The translations under genes were made by a program, and so were the position numbers. Below, piece by piece: positions 1-6,603 of a stretch of DNA of 10,170 bases (position 1 is the stretch's first letter; every line of letters begins with the position of its first letter). The DNA is from Desulfocapsa sp. (GTDB taxonomy: Bacteria > Desulfobacterota > Desulfobulbia > Desulfobulbales > Desulfocapsaceae), in the NCBI GenBank assembly GCA_029934915.1, contig JAOZLI010000075.1:1-10170 (forward strand). Reading direction: 5' to 3'. The notes below the pieces were generated by a model, which saw only the letters and a program-made list of their open reading frames with translations, was not told the DNA's origin and searched no databases.

Positions 1-335
1 CTACTGTATGTTGCCAGTTCGCCTATTTTCCTAAAATAATAAGTTTTTTGCAACGAATAGCCTCGCGTCTCCTTTTCTCATTTATTTCAAACTATTTTAC
101 TGTTTTTGAAAGTGATTCTCCTATTTCATGTAACATAACTTATTTGGGTTTTTCCTGGATATGGTTTCCGCACAATATGCGTAACAAAACCCTGCCCGCC
201 AAAGTCTTCCCAAAATTACAGAATCACTTATTGCAAGACTTTCCTTTTGCCCGAAAGAGAACATTCTTCCGGGCCGTTTCGCAACCCTTCTTATTCTGTT
301 ATTTCCTGAATCCAGCTAAACGTTTTATTGAAACC
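1..335. other. Upstream non-coding stretch, no convincing gene
   Basis: AT-rich DNA before the first supported promoter. An open frame starting with TTG at 48 and running to 428 is present, but it has no ribosome binding site, no recognisable motif, and it runs through the promoter and start of the next gene. I therefore read the stretch as non-coding. The only structure I see is a short imperfect inverted repeat (250-273), listed separately. Confidence 0.6.
250..273 (+). terminator. Weak hairpin, possible terminator of an upstream gene
   Basis: CCCGAAAG (250-257) pairs with CTTCCGGG (266-273) with one mismatch around an 8-nt loop. The downstream sequence is T-rich but has no clean run of T, so this is at best an imperfect rho-independent terminator for a gene left of the window. 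It could equally be a chance palindrome. Confidence 0.2.
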
Positions 336-365
336 TTGACACTTGTGAATCCAATTACATATACT
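336..365 (+). promoter_or_regulatory. Sigma70-type promoter for the ODP gene
   Basis: A perfect -35 box TTGACA (336-341) is followed after 18 bp by TATACT (360-365), five of six matches to the -10 consensus. Transcription would start near 372, giving a leader of about 43 nt that ends in AGGAG (404-408), six bases before the ATG at 415. It is placed to drive the ODP gene and, since there are no obvious terminators, possibly the genes through 3676. Confidence 0.6.
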
Positions 366-414
366 CAAGTGATAGGAACCAGAAATCCATGTTGTGGTTG
401 CACAGGAGACACAA

Positions 415-1494
415 ATGAAGCCCGTTGAGTTGAAAAAAGATGTCTGGTGGGTAGCGAACAGATCGAACTCTCTACTGGAAGTAAATGTTTATCTGAGAAG
501 TTATGTCCATGAAAAGGGACGGGTCAATGTCATGCTCGATCCTGGTCCTCCAGAGCTTATAATGCATCTGCAGAAAGTTGTTGAGCCTATCATTGGCAGC
601 CTGAAGAATGTGCATGGTATGCTTATCAATCATCAGGATCCTGATGTCGTCTTGAATGCTGCATTTATTCAGAAGATGAACCCAAACTGCATCGTTGTCG
701 CCTCGGAAGATACCTGGAGACTTATCCGCTTTGTAGGTTTGAAAGATAGCCATTTTAAGGCAGTGGAGAGTTACAAAGGGCAACGGGTGAAGATGCCGGG
801 TAATAAACGGCTTGTGTTTGTTCCTACCCCCTTTTGTCATTTTCGTGGTGCCATGATGTATTACGATGTGAGCAGTAGAATTCTGTTTTCCGGTGATCTT
901 TTTGGCGGGTTGTCCTACGGACAGCATCTCTACGCTGATGAAAGTTCCTGGGAAGGGATCAAGACCTTTCATCAGTTGTATATGCCTTCAAGAGAGGCTT
1001 TGCAGCTGGCTGTTTCGCGCATTCGTAATCTTGATCCCCTGCCGGAAATGATAGCACCGCAGCATGGTTCAATTATAAGAGGGGATTTGGTCAAGGATTT
1101 TATGGATCGGATGTATAACCTTGAAGTTGGTCTTGATCTGTTAAAGAAAAGCCAGGAGGAAGAAAATTATCTGGGTGCCATCAATGAAATATTGAGTGAA
1201 CTGGAACAGGATCCCGCCTTTTCTAATCTTGAGGATATCCTGAGCAAGGGCAGCGACGATAGCTCCTTTACAACTGTTATCGGAATCCAAAAGGGTCGTG
1301 TAACTGATTTTAAGACCGATCCTCATTCTGCCATGAAAAGTGTTCTGGGTATGTTGTACAAAGGTTCCGGTGCCGCCGGTGAAAGTATGGTCAGTCTTGT
1401 GGCTTTAAAGGCCTTGATTGGACGCAGCATTCCTGTGGGTGATCTTTTGCCTCAGAGTGAAGAAGAGCAGGATCTTCCTGATTATTTTGAATAG
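415..1494 (+). CDS. ODP-type di-iron metallo-beta-lactamase-fold protein (putative oxygen sensor)
   Basis: A 359-residue protein of the oxygen-binding di-iron (ODP) branch of the metallo-beta-lactamase fold, related to the di-iron domain of flavodiiron proteins but without a flavodoxin domain. Visible metal-site motifs are HQDPDV (73-78, the family's variant of HxHxDH), H142 in the segment after TPF, D161 in SGDLFGG and H217 in PQHGS. The last 140 residues are helical and charged, with no recognised domain. Known ODP proteins bind O2 or NO at the di-iron centre and serve as sensors, often beside signal-transduction genes, as here with a receiver and a haem sensor downstream. ATG 415 is preferred to the in-frame GTG at 394 because AGGAG at 404-408 is correctly spaced for it. 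A reductase or hydrolase role is not excluded. The fold call is firm; the sensing role is inferred. Confidence 0.8.
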   Translation: MKPVELKKDVWWVANRSNSLLEVNVYLRSYVHEKGRVNVMLDPGPPELIMHLQKVVEPIIGSLKNVHGMLINHQDPDVVLNAAFIQKMNPNCIVVASEDTWRLIRFVGLKDSHFKAVESYKGQRVKMPGNKRLVFVPTPFCHFRGAMMYYDVSSRILFSGDLFGGLSYGQHLYADESSWEGIKTFHQLYMPSREALQLAVSRIRNLDPLPEMIAPQHGSIIRGDLVKDFMDRMYNLEVGLDLLKKSQEEENYLGAINEILSELEQDPAFSNLEDILSKGSDDSSFTTVIGIQKGRVTDFKTDPHSAMKSVLGMLYKGSGAAGESMVSLVALKALIGRSIPVGDLLPQSEEEQDLPDYFE

Positions 1495-1511
1495 AGCAGA
1501 GTCGTCATTCC

Positions 1512-1860
1512 ATGAATCGCAAGAATATTCTGATTGTTGATATAGATAAAGACTTTCTTCTTGGCTTGCGCGACTGGCTTGCACCGGTAAAGGACAAGTA
1601 CCAGGTGGCCTTTGCTGGTAACATTACAAAAGTTGAGGAGATGCTGAAAAAGTTCACTGTACATCTGGTGATAGCTAATGTTCACCTGTCTGGTGAAAGT
1701 GGCGCTGAATTGTTGTTGACTATCAGCCGCCGGTGTTCTGACTTATCCCTTCTCAAATGAAGAGTTGTTGCTGAATCTTGAACCTCTCGACGGAGAACCC
1801 GTGATGCAGGTTCTTTTGGGGGCGGCTGCCATGCTCGACGAAGCAGATGTTAATAACTGA
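1512..1860 (+). pseudogene. Broken single-domain response regulator (receiver) with internal deletion and frameshift
   Basis: The ATG at 1512 opens a CheY-like receiver: ILIVDIDKD (residues 6-14) supplies the acidic pair, and HLVIANVHLSGESG (51-64) is the phospho-acceptor loop, where Asn56 stands in place of the usual Asp. The frame stops at TGA 1758-1760 after 82 residues, too short for a receiver of about 120. The +1 frame continues to TGA 1858-1860 and reads YPFSNEELLLNLE, which resembles the KPF(S)xEEL segment carrying the conserved Lys of receivers. The part between 'CSDL' and 'PFSNEELL', normally strand 4, helix 4 and strand 5, about 27-30 residues, is missing. I infer a deletion near 1740-1750 that also shifted the frame. 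Only a weak AGAG-like ribosome site precedes it. A sequencing error alone would not explain the missing residues. Confidence 0.65.
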
Positions 1861-1890
1861 AATTATTCAAGATATCTAAAGGAATATTGT

Positions 1891-2772
1891 ATGAAACTTC
1901 GTTCTCACTTTCTTCTCCTTATCAGTGTGCTTGCGGTTGTCGTAATTGCTGTTATGGGGATAGCCAGTTATCAGTTGAATAAAAAAAATGCCCTTGCGGA
2001 AGCGCGGGATAAAGGGCAATTGATTTTTAACTATATGCTTTCCGGTCGTGATTATTTTAGAGATGAACAGCGGTCATTGGTGCTGGAACTTGTTGAGAAG
2101 GAACGGTTTTATCCGGAATTAATGTCCGGCTTTGTTGTGACAAGAGGAACCTGGGAAAAGTTTGACGAGAAAATGCCGCAGTATAAATTCAAGCAGGCAA
2201 CTATAGATCCTCTGTGGCCTGCTAATAAGGCAGATGCTGATGAGTTGCAGTTGATAGACTTTTTTCAACAGAATTCTGAGGTTGAAGAGCATGAAGGCTT
2301 TGTGGAAAAGAATGGTATGGACTACTATTATTTTGCCAAGCCTCAGAAGGTGAGTACTGAAAAATGCTTGAGATGTCATGGGGATCCTCTGGATGCACCC
2401 AAGGATCAGGCCATGATTTATGGAAGTGAAAACGGTTATAACTGGAAGTTGGGCGAAACAGTATCGGCCTATATCGTTTATATCCCCATTAAGGATGCCC
2501 TGCTTGCAGCGACAAAATCTTCTTTGATCATTGTCGCCATAGGAGCAGCCTGTTTTTTTCTGGCCCTGTTTGTTATCTGGTTATTTATGGACAGACGGGT
2601 GGTCTCGCCCATTATGATGCTGAGCCAGCGTGCAGAAGAAATCAGTCTTGGTGAAAATCTGGCCACTGCCTTAAAAGTTGAAAATAAAAATGAAATAGGA
2701 ATATTGACTGAGTCAATAGATCGATTACGTATCAGTATGCTTACGTTGCTTGAGCGTTGTCGAAGGGAATAG
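1891..2772 (+). CDS. Membrane c-type haem sensor, Tll0287-like (DUF3365) plus HAMP segment
   Basis: A 293-residue protein with an N-terminal membrane anchor (about 7-27), a periplasmic domain, a second membrane helix (about 210-233) and a HAMP-like segment to the end (about 234-285). The periplasmic part has the DUF3365/Tll0287-like layout: the 'GFVVTRGTWEKF' region and one CLRCH c-type haem site (159-163) followed by GDP. These domains are known as haem-containing PAS-like sensors, usually fused to histidine kinase, cyclase or chemoreceptor modules. Here the protein stops after HAMP with no output domain, so it must act through a partner or be a truncated receptor. The start is supported by AAAGGA at 1878-1883. 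It lies 30 bp after the receiver remnant and 10 bp before the OmpA-like gene, so it is probably co-transcribed with both. Ligand (O2, NO or redox) is not readable from the sequence. Confidence 0.8.
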   Translation: MKLRSHFLLLISVLAVVVIAVMGIASYQLNKKNALAEARDKGQLIFNYMLSGRDYFRDEQRSLVLELVEKERFYPELMSGFVVTRGTWEKFDEKMPQYKFKQATIDPLWPANKADADELQLIDFFQQNSEVEEHEGFVEKNGMDYYYFAKPQKVSTEKCLRCHGDPLDAPKDQAMIYGSENGYNWKLGETVSAYIVYIPIKDALLAATKSSLIIVAIGAACFFLALFVIWLFMDRRVVSPIMMLSQRAEEISLGENLATALKVENKNEIGILTESIDRLRISMLTLLERCRRE

Positions 2773-2782
2773 GAGTGAGGTG

Positions 2783-3676
2783 ATGCAACTTTTTTTACGC
2801 AATAAATCAAAAATTGTCTGTTGGCTGGCTTTGTTTGTTTTGTGTGGCGGGCTTCCACCGTCTGCGGAAGTGCTGTTTGCTGCAGATTGTGTTGCTGTTA
2901 GAGCGAAGGTGCAGAAAGAAAGAAATCTTCTGAAGAAGAATAAATTACTGGGACAGGTTATTCATGAATGTGCAGGTGACCCTGTTCTGAATTATTATTA
3001 TGCATACGCCCAGGAAAGACTGGGGAAGTATAATGAAGCGCTTCGATATTATACGATTGCCTCTGAACTAGACCCCGGGGCGGCAGGTTATTTTTTTGGA
3101 ATGGCTGATGTCTGTGTTGCTTTGGGAAAAGACATATCTGCAATCGATGCCTATGAAAAGGGGCTGGAAATAGAGAGTGGCAACAGGAGAGCCCTTAGAA
3201 AACTTGATATCCTGCGTATAAAATACAAGGCTCAAATGGGAGAGATGGTCACCTCGGAGGAGGTCGTTGCAGTGATGACGACAGAGGATGTGCAGCCCTA
3301 CACGAAGCAGTCCGTAGATGGGCCTCTTCTGAGCATGCAGATTCCCTATAAAAGAAATTCACCTGCGTTGTCAGATACTGCGAAAGCTTTGCTTGATATT
3401 GTTGGCTGGGCGCTTCGGGATGTGAGCTTACAGGGTGCATCTTTTGAAGTTGCCGGTCATACCGACTCCACTGGTAGTAAGGACGGGAATTTACTCCTGT
3501 CCAAATACAGGGCGGAAGCGGTAAAAGAGTATCTGGTACAGATGCATCAGATCGATGCGAGTCGGTTACGTGTAGCCTGGTTTGGTGATAGTGAGCCGCT
3601 GGCACCTAACACAACAGACGCAAACCGGGCAATAAACCGAAGAGTTGAGTTCAGGAGAGTTGATCTGCAGCGATAA
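2783..3676 (+). CDS. Exported TPR/OmpA-like peptidoglycan-binding protein
   Basis: A 297-residue protein with a basic then hydrophobic signal peptide (1 to about 34, likely cleavage near FAA|DC), tetratricopeptide repeats (about 67-140; 'YNEALRYYTIASELDP' and 'SAIDAYEKGLEIESGN'), and a C-terminal OmpA-like domain (about 183-295). The domain shows FEVAGHTDSTG (221-231) with the peptidoglycan-contacting Asp228, and NRAINRRVEF (281-290) with the conserved Arg. OmpA-like domains bind the diaminopimelate of peptidoglycan, placing the protein in the periplasm or at the outer membrane. TPRs suggest a scaffold role. The start at 2783 is chosen because AGGAGTGAGG (2771-2780) precedes it and the signal peptide begins there; the frame opens further upstream at 2750 without support. 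It follows the haem sensor by 10 bp. Its last 26 bp overlap the convergent gene on the other strand. Confidence 0.8.
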   Translation: MQLFLRNKSKIVCWLALFVLCGGLPPSAEVLFAADCVAVRAKVQKERNLLKKNKLLGQVIHECAGDPVLNYYYAYAQERLGKYNEALRYYTIASELDPGAAGYFFGMADVCVALGKDISAIDAYEKGLEIESGNRRALRKLDILRIKYKAQMGEMVTSEEVVAVMTTEDVQPYTKQSVDGPLLSMQIPYKRNSPALSDTAKALLDIVGWALRDVSLQGASFEVAGHTDSTGSKDGNLLLSKYRAEAVKEYLVQMHQIDASRLRVAWFGDSEPLAPNTTDANRAINRRVEFRRVDLQR

Positions 3677-4679
3677 AGGCACGAAGTTTTTCTTCTCGCT
3701 TGGGGTCGTCTATCTCGATACACAGTAAATCAATGAGCTCATCTAATTGATCCGTACTGGAACTCTTTTTGTCGGGTTGCCATTTCTTGAGTATTTCTTT
3801 CATCACAATGGAACTTGCAGGGCCAATGATTCTGGCAAATGCTTTTTCTACTTTCTTCGTGTCCAGAGGAATGGATTTTTTGAAAACCTTTTGACGCTGC
3901 AGCATGTCACGAAATTTTCCTTCCTGGCGACTGTTTTCAATCTTTGAACATAATAAATTTATGAGCTCATTCACTCTGCTGAATGTGGGTTCTCCTGTTT
4001 GTTTCCAGGTGCGCAATGCATCGGCCAGGATTATTTCACTTGCAGGGCCAATTACCGCCGTAAGAGCACGTTCGATGGGCAGGAGCATTTTTACGGAGAG
4101 GTCTGCAGGTTCTGTTCCCTTGGAATGCTTTGGAGGATGGCTGGCGGCCGGGGGCAGGCCGAGATTGTCCGACGCTGTTTTGAAAAGAAGAGGGTCCACC
4201 GATATGTCTCCCAATCCATTTTCATTTAATGCTTCCATCTCTTTCTTGCCAGCTACTGTCTCCAGTATTGTATCAATTTCTGCTGACTTCTGTTCTTTGG
4301 TATCTGTTTTGGTGATGTGTTCTATTTCTTCTTTTAGTTTCTGAATAATATCTTTTGAGGTTGTTTCAAAAAATACGGTGTCTATATTCGACGTGCATAA
4401 GCAGACCAGGGTGGCATCGTTATCCAGCTGAATTCCGATGATGAGCAAGCTGTCAAAGGTGATTAGTATATTTTTCCCACGTCGATTGAATATACCTTTT
4501 TTGTTGAACAATTCATGTAACAGGAGACCCGTTCGTTCCATTTCCTCGACAGGACACCATCCAGGAAGATTGGGAAAAGTAATGCCGTTCAGGTCAGTGT
4601 GGATAAACAGGCCCATCATATCCGGCAAATGATTTATCTCTGCCAATAGCCCGGTAATTTTCTCATCGGTTGTTATCAT
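3651..4679 (-). CDS. Hypothetical protein with possible Roadblock-like N-terminus and two C-terminal 'IGPAS' modules
   Basis: A 342-residue soluble protein I cannot name. Residues 1-120 alternate predicted strands and helices (GLFIHTDLNGITFPN; NILITFDSLLIIGIQLDNDATLVCLC) in a way that recalls Roadblock/LC7-type domains, a weak impression. A charged, Pro-rich linker (about 120-200) follows. The C-terminal part holds two diverged copies of one module: 203-260 (IERALTAVIGPASEIILADAL ... VNELINLLCSKIE) and 277-335 (VEKAFARIIGPASSIVMKEIL ... LDELIDLLCIEID). Similar 'IGP-A' helical modules (tentatively DUF8082) occur at the ends of bacterial signalling proteins; that match needs a profile search. 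There are no membrane segments or signal peptide. The ATG has a modest GAGAG (complement of 4686-4690) seven bases upstream. It is transcribed towards the OmpA-like gene and divergently from lexA. A regulatory or adaptor role is a guess. Confidence 0.7.
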   Translation of the reverse strand: MITTDEKITGLLAEINHLPDMMGLFIHTDLNGITFPNLPGWCPVEEMERTGLLLHELFNKKGIFNRRGKNILITFDSLLIIGIQLDNDATLVCLCTSNIDTVFFETTSKDIIQKLKEEIEHITKTDTKEQKSAEIDTILETVAGKKEMEALNENGLGDISVDPLLFKTASDNLGLPPAASHPPKHSKGTEPADLSVKMLLPIERALTAVIGPASEIILADALRTWKQTGEPTFSRVNELINLLCSKIENSRQEGKFRDMLQRQKVFKKSIPLDTKKVEKAFARIIGPASSIVMKEILKKWQPDKKSSSTDQLDELIDLLCIEIDDPKREEKLRAFIAADQLS

Positions 4680-4914
4680 AAGTAACTCTCAACGGGGTGC
4701 AATAAAAAAAAGTACAGTTACGATTTTACATGGTTCTGCATACACAGGAAAGAGCCACGGTAGGCATATCAGTTGAATATACGGAATCATAGGCCGTAGG
4801 GTTTGTACTTACTTGATTCTGCTTGGGGGAAATAGCCTTTATATAGAATAGCGGGATTACATCTAAAATACAACAGTTCACAGGAGTAAATTCAACACCT
4901 TTCAATATTTTGAT

Positions 4915-4925
4915 AAATGTACATT
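4915..4925 (+). promoter_or_regulatory. Candidate LexA operator, copy 1 (AAATGTACATT)
   Basis: The last 10 bases, AATGTACATT, are a perfect palindrome, as expected for a dimeric repressor such as LexA. The box overlaps the first bases of the -35 element TTGACA (4924-4929), so a bound protein would block RNA polymerase. It is identical to copy 2 at 4961-4971. No E. coli-type CTGT-N8-ACAG box was seen here; LexA operators are known to differ widely between bacterial classes. Assignment to LexA rests on position only. Confidence 0.55.
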
Positions 4926-4953
4926 GACATTTGCCTGAGTGGTGAAGTAATGT
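4924..4953 (+). promoter_or_regulatory. Putative lexA operon promoter
   Basis: A perfect -35 TTGACA lies at 4924-4929. The best -10 I can offer is TAATGT (4948-4953) after 18 bp, only three of six consensus matches, so the -10 is uncertain. The promoter is bracketed by the two AAATGTACATT boxes, one on the -35 and one about 8 bp past the -10, the expected arrangement for tight autorepression. Confidence 0.45.
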
Positions 4954-4960
4954 TGATTGT

Positions 4961-4971
4961 AAATGTACATT
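4961..4971 (+). promoter_or_regulatory. Candidate LexA operator, copy 2 (AAATGTACATT)
   Basis: An exact second copy of the 4915-4925 box, 46 bp downstream start to start. It sits near the predicted transcription start, just before the ribosome site GAAGG (4976-4980) and 17 bp before the lexA ATG. I found no other AATGTACATT in the window, so the pair is specific to this promoter. Confidence 0.55.
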
Positions 4972-4988
4972 AGCCGAAGGTAAATATT

Positions 4989-5615
4989 ATGGATCTTACC
5001 CAGAAACAGAAGCAACTATTTGATTATTTACGGAATGCCTTGCAACGTGACGGGCAAACACCGAGTTTGCGGCAGTCTGCTGCGGACATGGGCGTGAGTC
5101 ACAATGCAGTTGCTCAGTTGATTACTCAACTGGAAAAAAAGGGGGTTATTGCCCGGGAAGGGCGTTACAGCAGATCAATCAGGATTTTACCGGAAGGATG
5201 TGTCGGAGGGTCTGCTGCACATGGTCGTGAGTTGCCGGTGATTGGGCAGATTACAGCGGGCTTGCCCATGTATGCTCAGCAGGAGTGGGAAAGCACGGTA
5301 CTGGTAGATGCACGGATGTTTCCAGGAAGCAATCTATTCTGTTTACGGATCAAGGGGCAGTCTATGAAAAACAGCGGTATACTGGATGGTGACCTGGTGG
5401 TGTGCGAACCACGGCAGTTTGCCGAAAATGGTGAAATTGTAGCAGTACTTATTGACGGGGAGGAAGCCACGGTGAAACGTTTTTATCTCGGGAAAAATTA
5501 TATCGAACTCCGACCGGAAAACGACCAGTTTCAGTCCATTCGTTATCCCTTTGCCGATATTATGGTGCAGGGAAAGGTACTTGGCGTTATTCGAAGTTTT
5601 GATACAACTGTATGA
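4989..5615 (+). CDS. lexA: LexA-type SOS repressor, self-cleaving
   Basis: A 208-residue LexA of normal length. The N-terminal winged helix-turn-helix (1-68) includes TPSLRQSAADMGVSHNAVAQ, with the recognition helix about 37-49. The C-terminal S24-type peptidase domain has the Ala90-Gly91 cleavage site in GQITAGLP, catalytic Ser125 in GQSM and Lys163 in EATVKRF, so RecA-stimulated self-cleavage should be intact. LexA represses DNA-damage genes until RecA filaments trigger its autolysis. The start is supported by GAAGG (4976-4980). The gene heads a compact set with DUF72, imuB-like and dnaE2-like genes; its stop overlaps the DUF72 start by 4 nt. Two AAATGTACATT boxes at its promoter suggest autoregulation. 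It may be a cassette-specific second LexA (LexA2) rather than the global one; that cannot be decided from this window. Confidence 0.92.
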   Translation: MDLTQKQKQLFDYLRNALQRDGQTPSLRQSAADMGVSHNAVAQLITQLEKKGVIAREGRYSRSIRILPEGCVGGSAAHGRELPVIGQITAGLPMYAQQEWESTVLVDARMFPGSNLFCLRIKGQSMKNSGILDGDLVVCEPRQFAENGEIVAVLIDGEEATVKRFYLGKNYIELRPENDQFQSIRYPFADIMVQGKVLGVIRSFDTTV

Positions 5616-6403
5616 CAACAGATAGACTTTGTCCGGTACTTGTGGGTACCAGTGGATATTCCTATACCGAATGGGTGGATGGCGGTTTTTATCCCCAAAA
5701 GACAAGAATGCCGGAGATGCTCGAGTTGTATGCCAGATCCTTTCCCGTTGTTGAGTTAAATTACACCTGGTATCAAATGGTGCGAGCCGAGGCTATCAGC
5801 CGTATGATCATCAATGCACCGGATGATTTTCTTTTTGCGGCAAAGCTCACCAGAACGCTTACCCATGAACGGGAACGCGACTGGAAACAGGAAATCGCCC
5901 GTTACCGTGAGGGCTTAAAACCTCTACAAAAACAGTTGGCTGCTATCTTGATTCAACTTCCTCCCACCTTTACCTGGAGTGTTAGTAATCGTTATTATCT
6001 CTCCTGGCTTTTGGATAGTCTGCATGATTTTCCAGTGGCGGTGGAATATCGGCATATTTCCTGGGCAAGAGATTCTGTCTTTGCGGAGCTTGAACAGCGA
6101 CAGGTGACACTGGTTACTGTGGATGCTCCGAGCATGCCCAAGCTGTTTCCCTGTCTTGATATTGTCACCAATCCTGAACTTTTTTTTGTCCGTTTTCATG
6201 GCCGAAATATACAGGGCTGGCAGTCAGGAAATATGCAGAAAAAATTTGATTACTCTTATTCTCGTGAAGAGTTGCAGGAATGGAACGAAAAACATCTGCG
6301 TCCTCTACGTACACAAGCTGAAAAGGGCATTGTCTTTTTTAATAATCACGTACGTGCCCAGGCTCCTGAGAATGCAAAGCTTTTGCAGCAGATTGTGGCT
6401 TGA
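5612..6403 (+). CDS. DUF72 family protein (YecE-like TIM barrel) in the SOS operon
   Basis: A 263-residue DUF72 protein of typical length. Family motifs in order: GTSGYSY (12-18), ELNYTWYQ (48-55), FAAKLTRTLTHER (74-86), LPP (116-118), VEYRHISW (144-151), RFHGRN (194-199) and VFFNNH (241-246). DUF72 proteins adopt a TIM-barrel fold whose biochemical role is not established; structural likeness to endonuclease IV has been suggested for a Thermotoga member. The ATG overlaps the lexA stop (ATGA at 5612-5615) with no Shine-Dalgarno of its own, implying translational coupling and therefore co-regulation with the SOS response. It occupies the place where imuA-type genes sit in many imuA-imuB-dnaE2 operons, but it is not RecA-like. 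A DNA-repair role is inferred from context only. Family call is firm. Confidence 0.88.
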   Translation: MTTDRLCPVLVGTSGYSYTEWVDGGFYPQKTRMPEMLELYARSFPVVELNYTWYQMVRAEAISRMIINAPDDFLFAAKLTRTLTHERERDWKQEIARYREGLKPLQKQLAAILIQLPPTFTWSVSNRYYLSWLLDSLHDFPVAVEYRHISWARDSVFAELEQRQVTLVTVDAPSMPKLFPCLDIVTNPELFFVRFHGRNIQGWQSGNMQKKFDYSYSREELQEWNEKHLRPLRTQAEKGIVFFNNHVRAQAPENAKLLQQIVA

Positions 6404-6603
6404 CAGTATAGGGATTTTAATTTTTTTAAAGATGAATATCAAAAGACAAAGGCAAATATCGAATGTCGAACAAGGAATGTCGAACCGCAGAAGGGAAAAA
6501 CCTTTAAGCTGTCGTCTTTTCTTCCGATCGATATTCGACATTCCCTGTTCGATATTCGATATTCTCTTTTCAAAATTCGTAAACAGTACGCTACGTTTAA
6601 ATC
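6404..6603. other. Operon gap occupied by a repeat element
   Basis: The 200 bp between the DUF72 and imuB-like genes hold mainly the inverted-repeat element (6455-6563). No clear promoter, no AAATGTACATT box and no ribosome site before the ATG at 6604 were seen. Open frames in this gap encode low-complexity strings such as FDIPCSIFDI, which are translations of the repeat, not genes. Confidence 0.6.
6455..6563. repeat. Heptamer-periodic inverted-repeat element (hairpin)
   Basis: A left arm (6455-6484) and a right arm (6534-6563) are inverted copies of 30 bp matching at 28 positions, around a 49-bp centre. The left arm has a 7-bp period: AATATCG, AATGTCG, AACAAGG, AATGTCG. The right arm reads the same on the other strand. 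The transcript would fold into a long hairpin between the DUF72 and imuB-like reading frames. It resembles dispersed intergenic palindromic repeats; a related half-element is at 7774-7798. Whether it is a mobile unit, a terminator/attenuator or an RNA-stability element cannot be told from one copy. Confidence 0.85.

Larger units (their letters stand above)
4680..4988. other. Divergent intergenic region holding the lexA control region
   Basis: A 309-bp gap between the divergent 3651-4679 gene and lexA. The right third (4915-4988) carries the lexA promoter, two identical palindromic boxes and the ribosome binding site, listed separately. The left two thirds are AT-rich. They must contain the leftward promoter, but I could not pick a convincing -35/-10 pair. 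No small gene with a ribosome site is seen. Confidence 0.6.

Noticed and set aside
48..428. A 126-residue open frame on the + strand at the left edge
   Set aside because: It starts with TTG, has no ribosome site or recognisable motif, runs through a good promoter (336-365) and overlaps the better supported start at 415.
1746..1766. Programmed +1 frameshift at CTC AAA TGA in the receiver gene, similar in form to prfB
   Set aside because: The spliced protein would still lack about 30 residues of the receiver core, and there is no Shine-Dalgarno-like stimulator just upstream. Deletion decay explains it better.
3904..4344. A + strand 146-residue frame antisense to the 3651-4679 gene
   Set aside because: The - strand frame has coherent duplicated modules and a plausible start; the + strand frame is Ser/Phe-rich with no motif.
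4800..4990. Classical CTGT-N8-ACAG LexA box upstream of lexA
   Set aside because: No such box was found by eye; only the AAATGTACATT pair stands out.
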